DNA of 35,263 nucleotides from Bacteroidota bacterium (GTDB taxonomy: Bacteria > Bacteroidota > Bacteroidia > Bacteroidales > F082), in assembly GCA_003650425.1 (NCBI GenBank), contig QMPP01000008.1:1-35263 (forward strand), in the 5' to 3' direction. Positions 8,748 through 16,166 of this stretch are shown here, in pieces. The notes beneath the pieces are model-generated. The model worked only from the letters and a program-made list of their open reading frames with translations. It made no database searches and was not told the DNA's origin. Both the position numbers and the translations under genes were made by a program. Each line of letters starts with the position of its first letter. Positions within the stretch are counted from its first letter, which is position 1.

Positions 8748-9548
8748 TTATTTCAGGATATCACCATAATCCTGCGGAAACCGGTCGTTTAGCACGTGAT
8801 TATCTGGAGTTATCATTTTATCTTTCGCCAGCTCGAGATCAATTTTTGTTGTTACCACCTCGGGCAGGTCAGCCGAGGCAATGGCCAGTTGATTTCCTTT
8901 CGGGTCAACGGCAAAAGATTTTCCGGCAAACGTGATATCTCCTTCCGAGCCAATCCTGTTGGTTGTAAAAATGTAGTAGCCATTCATGATGGCCTGCACC
9001 GGCACTATTTTAAAAGCATTATCGGTTACAAGGTTTGATGGATGTGCCATAATATCGGCACCTTTTAGTGCCATGATGCGCCAGGGTTCAGGAAAAAGAT
9101 AATCAAAACAGATGAGCATTCCCAGTTTATACTCCCCCATTTGAAACACCGGAAACCCTTTATCGCCACGATCAAAAATCTTCTTTTCATGCATAAAAAG
9201 GTGCACCTTTCGATAGACCTCTTTTTTACCACGTTTGTTAATATAAACCGACGAGTTATAAAGTTTGTCGCCCTCTTTTTCCAAAAATCCGGTTACAATG
9301 TTGGTTTCGTGCATCAGCGCCCACCGACGAAGCCAATCGATAAACTCACTCTCTTCAATGGTTTGTGCATGTTGCATCGCGTGGTTTCTGTCACGAAAGT
9401 TATAGCCCGCATTAGCCAATTCGGGCAAAATAATTAAATCGGCCCGGTGACGGGTTGAAAAAATCAACTCTCTGAAATTCTCCATCGAACCCTCTTCATT
9501 ACCCAACACCGGGGCATATTGTATTTGTGCTACTCTAAATTTTTTCAT
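8748..9548 (-). CDS. Nitrilase-superfamily amidase (carbon-nitrogen hydrolase)
   Basis: A 266-residue cytosolic hydrolase with the Glu-Lys-Cys triad visible: Glu43 in LPELANAGY, Lys114 in YRKVHLF and Cys147 in LICFDYLFPE. Members cleave amides or nitriles or condense carbamoyl groups. The closest function (omega-amidase, N-carbamoyl hydrolase, deaminated-glutathione amidase or other) cannot be assigned from motifs. It follows the GT4 gene after 51 bases with no clear promoter, so it likely belongs to the same minus-strand transcript as the NadR-like and PnuC genes. That context invites a link to nicotinamide or thiamine-related amide cleavage, but this is only inference. Confidence 0.85.
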   Translation of the reverse strand: MKKFRVAQIQYAPVLGNEEGSMENFRELIFSTRHRADLIILPELANAGYNFRDRNHAMQHAQTIEESEFIDWLRRWALMHETNIVTGFLEKEGDKLYNSSVYINKRGKKEVYRKVHLFMHEKKIFDRGDKGFPVFQMGEYKLGMLICFDYLFPEPWRIMALKGADIMAHPSNLVTDNAFKIVPVQAIMNGYYIFTTNRIGSEGDITFAGKSFAVDPKGNQLAIASADLPEVVTTKIDLELAKDKMITPDNHVLNDRFPQDYGDILK

Positions 9549-9599
9549 ATCTGTTTTATTCTATTTTATTGTAATAACATAAGTAGTTTTAATAAATTG

Positions 9600-10769
9600 T
9601 TATTTTACTAACGCAACTCGCTGGTAAATATGGTACAACTCTCCTCCTATTGCTTCTGCCGAAAATTCTTTTCTTGACTGCTGCCATAAGTTTTCAGAAT
9701 TAAAAATAATATTACCATCTAAAAATTCTCTAAGTTTTTGTTCCAAAGCATCTTCATCAGCCGGTTGAATTAAAATACCATTGGTTTTGTTAACCCTTTC
9801 GGGGATACCCCCCACAGCGGTAGCCAACACGGGTACTCCCATGCAGAAGGCTTCGTTAATCACCACCGGAAAGTTTTCGTAGTTACTAAACATCACCAAC
9901 AAATCGGCATCAGCCATTTCGGTAGCAATTTGCCGGCTATCCATCAAACCATGAAAAAAGATGCGTGATTTGTCCAGTTTTAATTCGGAAGCCAAATCTG
10001 TAACTCGCGAAAAATCAATTCCTTCGCCAATAAAGTGAAACTCGAAACCATCACGATCAGCCAGCCTGCTTAACACCCGCACTATTCCTGAAACATTTTT
10101 AGATACATCTTCAAAACAGGAAACATGCAATAGTTTTTTTCTTTTTCCGGGCTTCCAGGTCATTGGCTGCGTGTTCAAGAAAGGATCATCCACCACGTTT
10201 GCCAACAAACGATACTTGTTGTTGTACAAACGGTGTGCTTTCATGGCATTCATCATGTTTTGGGTAACCACCGTAACCATTTCAGCCTTTTTTACCACCA
10301 GCCGCGTTAACTGTATTCTGAAAAACCCATTAAAACCATTGGTAAGCGGTAAATACCGTGACCAGTGTTCACTAATCATAAATGGAATTCCTTTCATCCA
10401 TTTGTAATAGAGAGCCACCAATCCGAGCCTTGTTAATATGTGTACATGAATCACATCAAAAGTCCCCATTTCATGACGAATTTTGGCCATTCCCAACCGG
10501 TTGGCTTTCCAAAACTTAATGACTTTTCCCATTGGGTTAGCAGAAGCGTTGTAATAAACCCTCGCTACCTGCACCCCATCCTCTAATTGGTAATCAATTT
10601 CAAAACCGTCAATGGTTTTTTCCGTATCAACATGAGTGTAAACGGTTCCCACGGCACAAAACCGACTCACAGCGACAGCATGGCGATGCACGAACAAGCC
10701 CAGCATGGGATCGTAGCGGTGGGGATACCACCGAGCCAGAAAAAGCACTTTCAGGTTTTTTGGGTTCAT
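9600..10769 (-). CDS. GT4-family glycosyltransferase
   Basis: A 389-residue GT-B enzyme. The N-terminal acceptor domain starts with KVLFLARWYPHRYDPMLGLFVHRHA, the usual first strand and glycine-rich loop of GT4 enzymes. The donor domain has the E-x7-E motif (ENFPVVINE) followed by GVPVLATAVGGIPE. It should transfer a sugar from a nucleotide-sugar onto a glycan or lipid at the cytoplasmic face. Donor and acceptor are unknown. It starts 10 bases after the NadR-like gene stop and so appears to be in the vitamin-salvage transcript, an odd partner. The only other glycosyltransferase in the window (15023-16165) is on the opposite strand and is not a close repeat of this one. Confidence 0.88.
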   Translation of the reverse strand: MNPKNLKVLFLARWYPHRYDPMLGLFVHRHAVAVSRFCAVGTVYTHVDTEKTIDGFEIDYQLEDGVQVARVYYNASANPMGKVIKFWKANRLGMAKIRHEMGTFDVIHVHILTRLGLVALYYKWMKGIPFMISEHWSRYLPLTNGFNGFFRIQLTRLVVKKAEMVTVVTQNMMNAMKAHRLYNNKYRLLANVVDDPFLNTQPMTWKPGKRKKLLHVSCFEDVSKNVSGIVRVLSRLADRDGFEFHFIGEGIDFSRVTDLASELKLDKSRIFFHGLMDSRQIATEMADADLLVMFSNYENFPVVINEAFCMGVPVLATAVGGIPERVNKTNGILIQPADEDALEQKLREFLDGNIIFNSENLWQQSRKEFSAEAIGGELYHIYQRVALVK

Positions 10770-10779
10770 ATTAACAATG

Positions 10780-11307
10780 TTAACTCGTTGAATGGTTAAA
10801 CATCCGGCTTACCACATTCAAAGCGTATTTAAGACGCTCCTTTCCCTGCCCCCTGATGACAGTATAAGGCAGGTTACGTACCTTCATTTCCTTAACATAC
10901 AACTCAAAAAGTTCCAATCTATTATCCGGGTTCTCCCTTAAAATATCAGGATCCCATGCTATATCGGGATAGCAGAGCAAGTACAAATCGTAAGGATATT
11001 TCTTTATTTCAAACTCTATCCAGGGGTCACATTTGTTAAAAACCACTTCACTCCATATTTTAGTCACCAAGGGTTCAGTATCGCAAAACAACAAATTTGT
11101 AGCCACGTTAGCCAGCGACTCCTCCCGCTCCTTCTGCCCTTTGGCGATAAAAACAATGTCGTCAAAATCGTACTCTGGCCCGTTGACTTCCAGATATTCA
11201 CGTGCGTATTCGGGTACCCAAACTGTGTTAAAATGTTTGGCCAGCTCTTTCGCCAGCCACGATTTTCCCGTTGACTCCGGACCCGTTATGGCAATTCTTT
11301 TAAGCAT
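10780..11307 (-). CDS. NadR-like P-loop kinase (ribosylnicotinamide kinase-type, AAA_28)
   Basis: A 175-residue P-loop protein beginning MLKRIAITGPESTGKSWLAKELA, with the Walker A motif GPESTGKS, a YAREY loop and an FCDTEPLVT strand, as in the C-terminal kinase half of NadR. That domain phosphorylates nicotinamide riboside to NMN. I place the start at ATG 11305-11307, not the in-frame ATG at 11326-11328: AGG precedes it at a fitting distance, the family N-terminus begins here, and it gives an 8-base overlap with the pnuC stop. No nucleotidyltransferase or HTH domain is present, so unlike E. coli NadR it is kinase-only. The pnuC neighbour fits a trap-by-phosphorylation uptake route. Confidence 0.8.
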   Translation of the reverse strand: MLKRIAITGPESTGKSWLAKELAKHFNTVWVPEYAREYLEVNGPEYDFDDIVFIAKGQKEREESLANVATNLLFCDTEPLVTKIWSEVVFNKCDPWIEFEIKKYPYDLYLLCYPDIAWDPDILRENPDNRLELFELYVKEMKVRNLPYTVIRGQGKERLKYALNVVSRMFNHSTS

Positions 11308-12013
11308 CAACCTGTTTTTGATTCTCAATAATTTTTCGCCATGAGAAGTAACCCATGATGGCCAGTACTAAAAAGATGGAGTATTGAATTCCGGTAAAGC
11401 CGTAACCTTTCACAAAATAGAGCGGGATAGAAACGATATTTCCAGCAATCCACAACGTCCAGTTTTCAATTTTTTTATTGGCCATCAGCCACATGGCCGA
11501 AAAAAACACGCCGGTAGTAAAAGTATCTAAAAAGGGTGTGGCCATTCTGAAATCGGTCAGGTTTCCGGAGGTAAGTTTTTTTAAAGCATAGTCAACACTC
11601 TCGCTAAAACCCAGCTTGTTGGGCATCACATCAAAATGGCGGTAAACCAGGATGACAAATATGGAAGTAAAAATAAAAATTCCGATGGCCTTTAGTTTAT
11701 CAGCAACATTCGTTCTGGAAATGACAATATGAGTATTGTTATCATCAACTGCCTTATGCCATTGATACCAGCCGTAAATACTCATCAGTGTATAGTAAAC
11801 ATTGATAATCAAATCGCCATAGAGATTCCATTGTGAGAGCAGGTAAACATAAATGCCCGTGCTGATAATACCGGTGGGAAAGACAAGGATGTTTTCTTTG
11901 CGTGCATAAAAAACACTAATCACGCCAAAAATTGCGGCCAATAACTCTAACAGAATGTTATACCATGCCGCGGCTTCGTAGGGCGCGATAAAAAAATGAA
12001 TCAGGTCGCTCAT
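11300..12013 (-). CDS. pnuC: PnuC-family vitamin transporter (nicotinamide riboside, possibly thiamine)
   Basis: A 237-residue inner-membrane protein with about seven hydrophobic helices and a SWEET-like repeat pattern. Motifs fit the PnuC family: ENILVFPTGIISTGIYVYLL near 41-59, YGDLIINVYYT near 65-75, then GWYQW with the WxxW pair at W82 and W85. Family members move nicotinamide riboside (PnuC), riboflavin (PnuX) or thiamine (PnuT) by facilitated diffusion, and a cytosolic kinase then traps the substrate. The kinase-like gene directly downstream argues for nicotinamide riboside. The DUF77 thiamine-binding-type gene 12 bases upstream argues for thiamine. I see no TPP riboswitch upstream. The substrate is therefore left open. 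Confidence 0.85.
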   Translation of the reverse strand: MSDLIHFFIAPYEAAAWYNILLELLAAIFGVISVFYARKENILVFPTGIISTGIYVYLLSQWNLYGDLIINVYYTLMSIYGWYQWHKAVDDNNTHIVISRTNVADKLKAIGIFIFTSIFVILVYRHFDVMPNKLGFSESVDYALKKLTSGNLTDFRMATPFLDTFTTGVFFSAMWLMANKKIENWTLWIAGNIVSIPLYFVKGYGFTGIQYSIFLVLAIMGYFSWRKIIENQKQVDA

Positions 12014-12025
12014 TAAATTAGATTA

Positions 12026-12286
12026 TTAATGTTTTTCCAAATCGGTATTAATAATTTTTAAAATAAACACCGAATGTGGCAACTCAAACGATTGGTGTAT
12101 CTCTTTGGTAAGGGCATTCATTACATCAAAATAATTGCCAAACACCTGCGTGCTCATACCATTGGTTTGAACCGTAAGCGTCTTGTATTTATTCATTCTG
12201 TCGATAAAATCTAAAATCGGAGGAATAAATTCATCCTTTAGCGGATAATAACTGATATCTACTGAAATTTTCATCGTAACATTCAT
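12026..12286 (-). CDS. Thiamine-binding-type small protein (DUF77/YkoF-like)
   Basis: An 86-residue soluble protein resembling the DUF77/MTH1187 and single-domain YkoF-like family: ISVDISYYPL at the start, then PPILDFIDRMN, LTVQTNGMSTQVFGNYFDVMNALT and a closing HSVFILKI strand, a ferredoxin-like beta-alpha-beta fold. Relatives bind thiamine or hydroxymethylpyrimidine. It appears to be the first gene of a minus-strand operon running into pnuC, with a 12-base gap. Two in-frame ATGs are possible (12284-12286 and 12272-12274). I keep the longer form, but the shorter one fits the family N-terminus equally well. Neither has a clear Shine-Dalgarno site. Confidence 0.75.
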   Translation of the reverse strand: MNVTMKISVDISYYPLKDEFIPPILDFIDRMNKYKTLTVQTNGMSTQVFGNYFDVMNALTKEIHQSFELPHSVFILKIINTDLEKH

Positions 12287-12344
12287 TTATCGGTATTCAA
12301 TGGAATTTGCTTTCTGATTTTCAATATTCTTCATAAACAATTGG

Positions 12345-12406
12345 CGAGTTAACTTTAAACAAGTTCAATAAATTATCCTAACTCGATTCTTAACTCGGCA
12401 AAAGTA
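12345..12406 (-). promoter_or_regulatory. Control region of the DUF77-pnuC-nadR operon with three TAACTCG boxes
   Basis: On the minus strand a -7-type TACTTTTG lies at 12406-12399. Just downstream, on the plus strand, TAACTCG occurs at 12379-12385 and 12391-12397 (12 bases apart, about one helical turn) and an inverted copy CGAGTTAA at 12345-12352. The outer pair CGAGTTAA/TTAACTCG is perfect over 8 bases. This may be a repressor operator spanning the transcription start or, in the leader RNA, competing stems. It resembles no riboswitch I know. Confidence 0.5.
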
Positions 12407-12464
12407 AATTAAATAACGTGTAAAAAAAAGCATTCTGGTATAAGCTTCACATCGACAATAATTT

Positions 12465-12472
12465 TATTTTTG
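12465..12472 (+). promoter_or_regulatory. -7 element for the DUF423 gene
   Basis: TATTTTTG matches the Bacteroidetes TAnnTTTG element and lies 31 bases before the DUF423 start codon. The -33 box is not clear. The 217-bp divergent region 12287-12503 holds this and the opposing PnuC-operon signals and no gene. Confidence 0.5.
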
Positions 12473-12503
12473 CAATTATTATATTTCATATAAATTATAC
12501 AAC

Positions 12504-12962
12504 ATGACGAAGAGGTATTTGGTTACAGTCGGGGTTTTTGGTTTTTTGGCGGTGATATTTGGCACCATTGGTAATCACGTCTTAAAAGATAAACTAATTA
12601 CAGCCAACCTGGAAAGCTTTCAAACAGGCGTCCAATACATGATGTATCACACACTGGCACTGTTAGCCCTTTCGTTTGGCCATAAAATGTTCTCCAAATC
12701 GTTTTTAAACGTTGTTTATGTACTTTTCTTCGTGGGGATTGTACTTTTTTCGTTTGGGCTTATCATCCAATCAACCACCGAATATACAGCTTTAGGCTTA
12801 GGGCCGATGTCGTTTTTAATTCCCATGGGCGGTCTTTCGTTTTTGGCTGGATGGGTTTACATTATCTATATGGGCTTGAATTTCAAACATACTAAAAGTC
12901 ATAGCAAGCACCATCATTCGCGATCAAGTTCAAGCTCCTCATCAAATAGTAGTGAAGAGTAA
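12504..12962 (+). CDS. DUF423 family membrane protein with a His/Ser-rich tail
   Basis: A 152-residue protein with four predicted membrane helices, matching DUF423 (E. coli YgdD): FGTIGNHVLKDKL, the FQTGVQYMMYHTLALLAL helix and PMGGLSFLAGW. The family has no firm function. Members are normally about 120-130 residues; this one carries about 22 extra residues, a histidine/lysine stretch (HTKSHSKHHHSR) followed by a serine run and an acidic end. The serines use both TCN and AGY codons, so the run is not a simple DNA repeat. It is probably the first gene of the plus-strand cluster that continues with the PaaK-like ligase 22 bases downstream. Confidence 0.82.
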   Translation: MTKRYLVTVGVFGFLAVIFGTIGNHVLKDKLITANLESFQTGVQYMMYHTLALLALSFGHKMFSKSFLNVVYVLFFVGIVLFSFGLIIQSTTEYTALGLGPMSFLIPMGGLSFLAGWVYIIYMGLNFKHTKSHSKHHHSRSSSSSSSNSSEE

Positions 12963-12984
12963 ATAGTAAACAAAAAAATAAATT

Positions 12985-14277
12985 ATGTTTATTCCTGATA
13001 TTGAGAAACAATCGGTTAAAGATATCAAGAGGTATCAGGAAAAAGAGTTGCAAAAACTGCTTCCCTATCTCAAAACTCACTCGGCCTTTTATGGTGCGCT
13101 GTTTCGTGAAAACAACATTAGTATTGAAGATATTACCACGCTGGAGGATTTGACTAAAATTCCTCCCACAACCAAACACGACCTTCAAACCCGTACCAAC
13201 GACTTTCTTTGCGTTGACAAAAGGCAGATAATTGATTATGTTACCACTTCGGGCACATTGGGTGAACCGGTAACTTTTGCCATAACCGACAACGACTTGG
13301 AACGGCTGGCCTACAACGAGTACATATCGTTTGCCTGCGCCGGCGTAACCAACGAAGATACTTTTCAATTGATGGTTACTATGGACAAACGCTTTATGGC
13401 AGGGCTGGCCTATTATCTGGGATTGCGAAAACTGGGAGCCGGCATCATCCGAACCGGCCCGGGGTTGCAAGAGTTACAGTTTGAAAGCATTCATCAGCAT
13501 CAACCCACGGGATTGGTTTCGGTTCCATCTTTTTTACCTAAACTGATAAGCTACGCTGAAGCCCAAGGTATCAATTACAACAACACGAGCATCAAAAAAG
13601 CTGTTTGTATTGGCGAGCCTATCCGCAACAACGATTTCACCTTAAATACCCTTGGCAAAAAAATTACCGATAAATGGAATATTAAGCTCTACTCTACGTA
13701 CGCTTCCACCGAAATGGGGACTGCTTTTACGGAGTGTGATGCCGGTAAAGGAGGTCATCATCACCCGGAAATGATTATCGTAGAATTTTTAGATGAAAAC
13801 AATCAGCCAGTTGGTGAAGATGAGCCGGGCGAGGTAACCATTACCACACTTGGGGTAGAAGCCATGCCGCTGCTACGATTTAAAACCGGCGATATCTGTT
13901 ACCATCATACCGAACCCTGCACCTGCGGAAGAAACACACTACGTCTGGGTCCGGTGATAGGCCGTAAAAAGCAGATGTTAAAATTTAAGGGTACTACCCT
14001 ATTCCCACCTGCTATTTACGATGTTTTAAACGAAATCGACTGCATCGAAAACTACATTATCGAAGTCTCAACTAATAGTCTGGGAACCGATCAAATCTTA
14101 ATTAAGGCAGGATGTAATCAGGATAAACCTCTTTCGGAGAAAAGTATTAAAGATCACTTTAGAGCCAGGTTGCGGGTAGCCCCTGAAATTTCATTTTATG
14201 ATATAAGTGAAATTCGCAAGCAACAATTTCCATCAGGAAACCGAAAACCCATTACCTTTATCGACAAAAGAAAATAA
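12985..14277 (+). CDS. PaaK-like acyl/aryl-CoA ligase (phenylacetate-CoA ligase family)
   Basis: A 430-residue adenylate-forming enzyme. The nucleotide-binding loop TTSGTLGEP is at 87-95, the YASTEMG adenine motif near residue 240, and RFKTGDI near 300, followed by a CTCGR segment and the C-terminal LKFKGTTLFPPAIYDVL swivel region. Phenylacetate-CoA ligases activate aromatic or other carboxylic acids to CoA thioesters through an acyl-AMP. No phenylacetate-degradation genes lie nearby, so the physiological acid is unknown; Bacteroidetes often carry such orphan paralogs. The gene sits in a tight plus-strand run with DUF423 upstream and a secreted unknown downstream, 31 bases away. Confidence 0.85.
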   Translation: MFIPDIEKQSVKDIKRYQEKELQKLLPYLKTHSAFYGALFRENNISIEDITTLEDLTKIPPTTKHDLQTRTNDFLCVDKRQIIDYVTTSGTLGEPVTFAITDNDLERLAYNEYISFACAGVTNEDTFQLMVTMDKRFMAGLAYYLGLRKLGAGIIRTGPGLQELQFESIHQHQPTGLVSVPSFLPKLISYAEAQGINYNNTSIKKAVCIGEPIRNNDFTLNTLGKKITDKWNIKLYSTYASTEMGTAFTECDAGKGGHHHPEMIIVEFLDENNQPVGEDEPGEVTITTLGVEAMPLLRFKTGDICYHHTEPCTCGRNTLRLGPVIGRKKQMLKFKGTTLFPPAIYDVLNEIDCIENYIIEVSTNSLGTDQILIKAGCNQDKPLSEKSIKDHFRARLRVAPEISFYDISEIRKQQFPSGNRKPITFIDKRK

Positions 14278-14308
14278 ATCAGGTAAAAATTCAAATTCAG
14301 TCACTAAA

Positions 14309-14959
14309 ATGATTAGCAGCATAAACCTTTTGAAAAAAATATTATTAGTGATGTTAATAGTACTTTTCAGTATTAACCTCAAAGCTCAAAACAGTATTGA
14401 GGCCTATAAAACAAATTCGATTACTTTTTTAGGCCTTGATTACACGGGCGCCATTTTCATTGGTACCAACGGCTTTAGTGATCCGACAGCCCTAAAACCG
14501 CTGACCCAATCGTGGAACAGCCTCTTTGTTACCGAACACAATAAATACAACATTCAAAAATGGTTTCATGTTCTAACTACTGTCCGGCTCAACCTCGTTA
14601 GCACACGAAACAACCAAACCAATTTTTTTAACCGCGTAACCGATAAACACATCGAGTTACCGCATCTTACCAAAAGTGATTTAGAAACAATCGTAAGCAG
14701 CTATCCCGATACACCCGAAAAAGGAGTTTCGCTGATCTTTATAGTCGATGCTTACGACAAAACTACCGCTATAGCCTATTATCACTTTGTATTCTTCGAT
14801 AACCTCACTAAAAAAATATTGTTATCCTATCCTGTTACCGGAACCGCAGGAGGCGGTGGACTGCGGAATTACTGGGCTAACGCTTGCTATGAAGCAATTA
14901 TTAAAGGAGGAAAACAATTTAGTGCTACAGCCGGTTTTTATCGTAACTACACCAATTAG
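14309..14959 (+). CDS. Exported protein of unknown function
   Basis: A 216-residue protein that I do not recognise. Residues 1-25 form a signal peptide (basic MISSINLLKK, hydrophobic core, cleavage near LKAQ), which fixes the start at ATG 14309. An upstream in-frame start would overlap the ligase gene and bury the signal. The mature part has alternating hydrophobic strands, KWFHVLTTVR, FIVDAYDKTTAIAYYHFVFFD and a glycine-rich GTAGGGGLRNYW segment near the end, suggesting a mixed alpha/beta or lipocalin-like periplasmic fold. No lipobox cysteine is seen. Comparable uncharacterised proteins with a Gly-rich RNYW end occur in Bacteroidetes. It lies between the PaaK-like ligase and a glycosyltransferase, but no function can be inferred. 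Confidence 0.72.
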   Translation: MISSINLLKKILLVMLIVLFSINLKAQNSIEAYKTNSITFLGLDYTGAIFIGTNGFSDPTALKPLTQSWNSLFVTEHNKYNIQKWFHVLTTVRLNLVSTRNNQTNFFNRVTDKHIELPHLTKSDLETIVSSYPDTPEKGVSLIFIVDAYDKTTAIAYYHFVFFDNLTKKILLSYPVTGTAGGGGLRNYWANACYEAIIKGGKQFSATAGFYRNYTN

Positions 14960-14967
14960 TGCAGGGG

Positions 14968-15000
14968 TTGCTTGCTGTTTCCCGAGTATGTTTATCTTTG
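14968..15000 (+). promoter_or_regulatory. Promoter for the GT4-purD gene group
   Basis: TATCTTTG at 14993-15000 is a full -7 match. TTG boxes at 14968-14970 (22-base spacing) and 14972-14974 (18-base spacing) can serve as the -33 element. The promoter lies just after the secreted unknown's stop codon and 22 bases before the TTG start proposed for the glycosyltransferase. Confidence 0.55.
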
Positions 15001-15022
15001 CCTGTTCTTTAAAACAGTTAAT

Positions 15023-16165
15023 TTGAAAATAGCGGTCAACACCAGGTTATTGCTTAAAAACAAACTCGAGGGGATTGGATGGTTCACCTACGAATCGTTC
15101 AAAAGAATCGTGCAAAATCATCCCGAACACGAGTTTCACTTTATTTTCGACCGACCATGGGATGAAACGTTTATTTTTGGGAACAACATAATTCCCCACA
15201 AAATCAGTCCCCCGGCACGCCATCCTTTTTTAATCTGGTCATGGTACGAAATCTCTTTACCACGCTTACTAAAAAAGATAAAACCCGATTTGTTAGTTTC
15301 ACCGGATGCTTTTAACACCCTGCACTCCAAGGTAAAAAAGCTTACGGTTATTCACGATCTTAACTTTGAACACCATCCGGAGCAAATGACCTTGTTAAAC
15401 CGAAAACTCTACCAATATTACACGCCAAAAATTGTTAAAAACGCCGACAGGATTGCCACTGTTTCAACCTTTTCAAAACAGGACATCGTAAAACATTATG
15501 GCATCGACCAGGATAAAGTTGATGTGGTGTACAATGGTTCAAACAGCAAGTTTAAACCCATCACAACGCAGGAGCAGGCCGAAACAAAGGCTCACTACAC
15601 CAATGGTGCCCCCTATTTTATCTTCATCGGTGCACTCAACCCACGAAAAAACCTGGCTCGCCTTTTTAACGCTTTCGACTTGTTTAAAAAAGCTACCGGC
15701 AGCCACATTAAATATGTCATTGTAGGCGAAAGAATGTACTGGTCGCGCGATATTAAAGAGGCATACGAAACCATGGAGTTTCGGAACGATGTAATATTCA
15801 CCGGAAGGTTGGAGCCCGATCAACTTGGCAAAGTGCTTGGGTCGGCCATAGCCATTACCTACGTTTCTATTTTTGAAGGATTTGGAATCCCCATCATCGA
15901 AGCCTTTAATGCAGAGGTTCCCGTTATTACCGCCAACACCAGCTCAATGCCCGAAGTGGCAGGCGATGCAGCCCTTATCATCAACCCATTTGATATTGAC
16001 AAAATGGCTGAAGCCATGAAAATTATATCAACCGACGAAGTCCTGCGACAAAGTTTGATTGCAAAAGGAAAAGTGCAAAAGCAAAAGTTTAGTTGGAACA
16101 AAACAGCTGACCACCTTTGGCACTCTATCGATAAAACATTAAACAGCAAACCACAAACCAAATAA
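15023..16165 (+). CDS. GT4-family glycosyltransferase, TTG start
   Basis: A 380-residue GT-B enzyme. The N-terminus KIAVNTRLLLKNKLEGIGWFTYE matches GT4 mannosyltransferase-like enzymes. The linker has VSTFSKQDIVKHYGI...VVYNG, the donor domain FIFIGALNPRKNLARL, and the E-x7-E motif in FEGFGIPIIEAF. The frame has no ATG near its beginning. I choose TTG 15023-15025 because it gives the family N-terminus exactly and lies 22 bases after the promoter's -7 box; the earlier TTG at 14972 lies upstream of that box and would not be in the transcript. The gene ends one base before purD, so the two are coupled. Sugar and acceptor are unknown. Confidence 0.83.
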   Translation: MKIAVNTRLLLKNKLEGIGWFTYESFKRIVQNHPEHEFHFIFDRPWDETFIFGNNIIPHKISPPARHPFLIWSWYEISLPRLLKKIKPDLLVSPDAFNTLHSKVKKLTVIHDLNFEHHPEQMTLLNRKLYQYYTPKIVKNADRIATVSTFSKQDIVKHYGIDQDKVDVVYNGSNSKFKPITTQEQAETKAHYTNGAPYFIFIGALNPRKNLARLFNAFDLFKKATGSHIKYVIVGERMYWSRDIKEAYETMEFRNDVIFTGRLEPDQLGKVLGSAIAITYVSIFEGFGIPIIEAFNAEVPVITANTSSMPEVAGDAALIINPFDIDKMAEAMKIISTDEVLRQSLIAKGKVQKQKFSWNKTADHLWHSIDKTLNSKPQTK

Positions 16166-16166
16166 T

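Noticed and set aside
12287-12503. Possible TPP or NAD riboswitch before the DUF77-pnuC operon
   Set aside because: The conserved TPP core (CTGAGA and ACCTGAT-type segments) is absent on the minus strand, and nothing resembles the known NAD riboswitch motifs. Only the TAACTCG boxes remain, reported as such.
12892-13470. 192-residue minus-strand ORF opposite the DUF423 tail and PaaK-like gene
   Set aside because: It lies antisense to well-supported genes, has low-complexity, cysteine- and glycine-scattered composition and matches no family.
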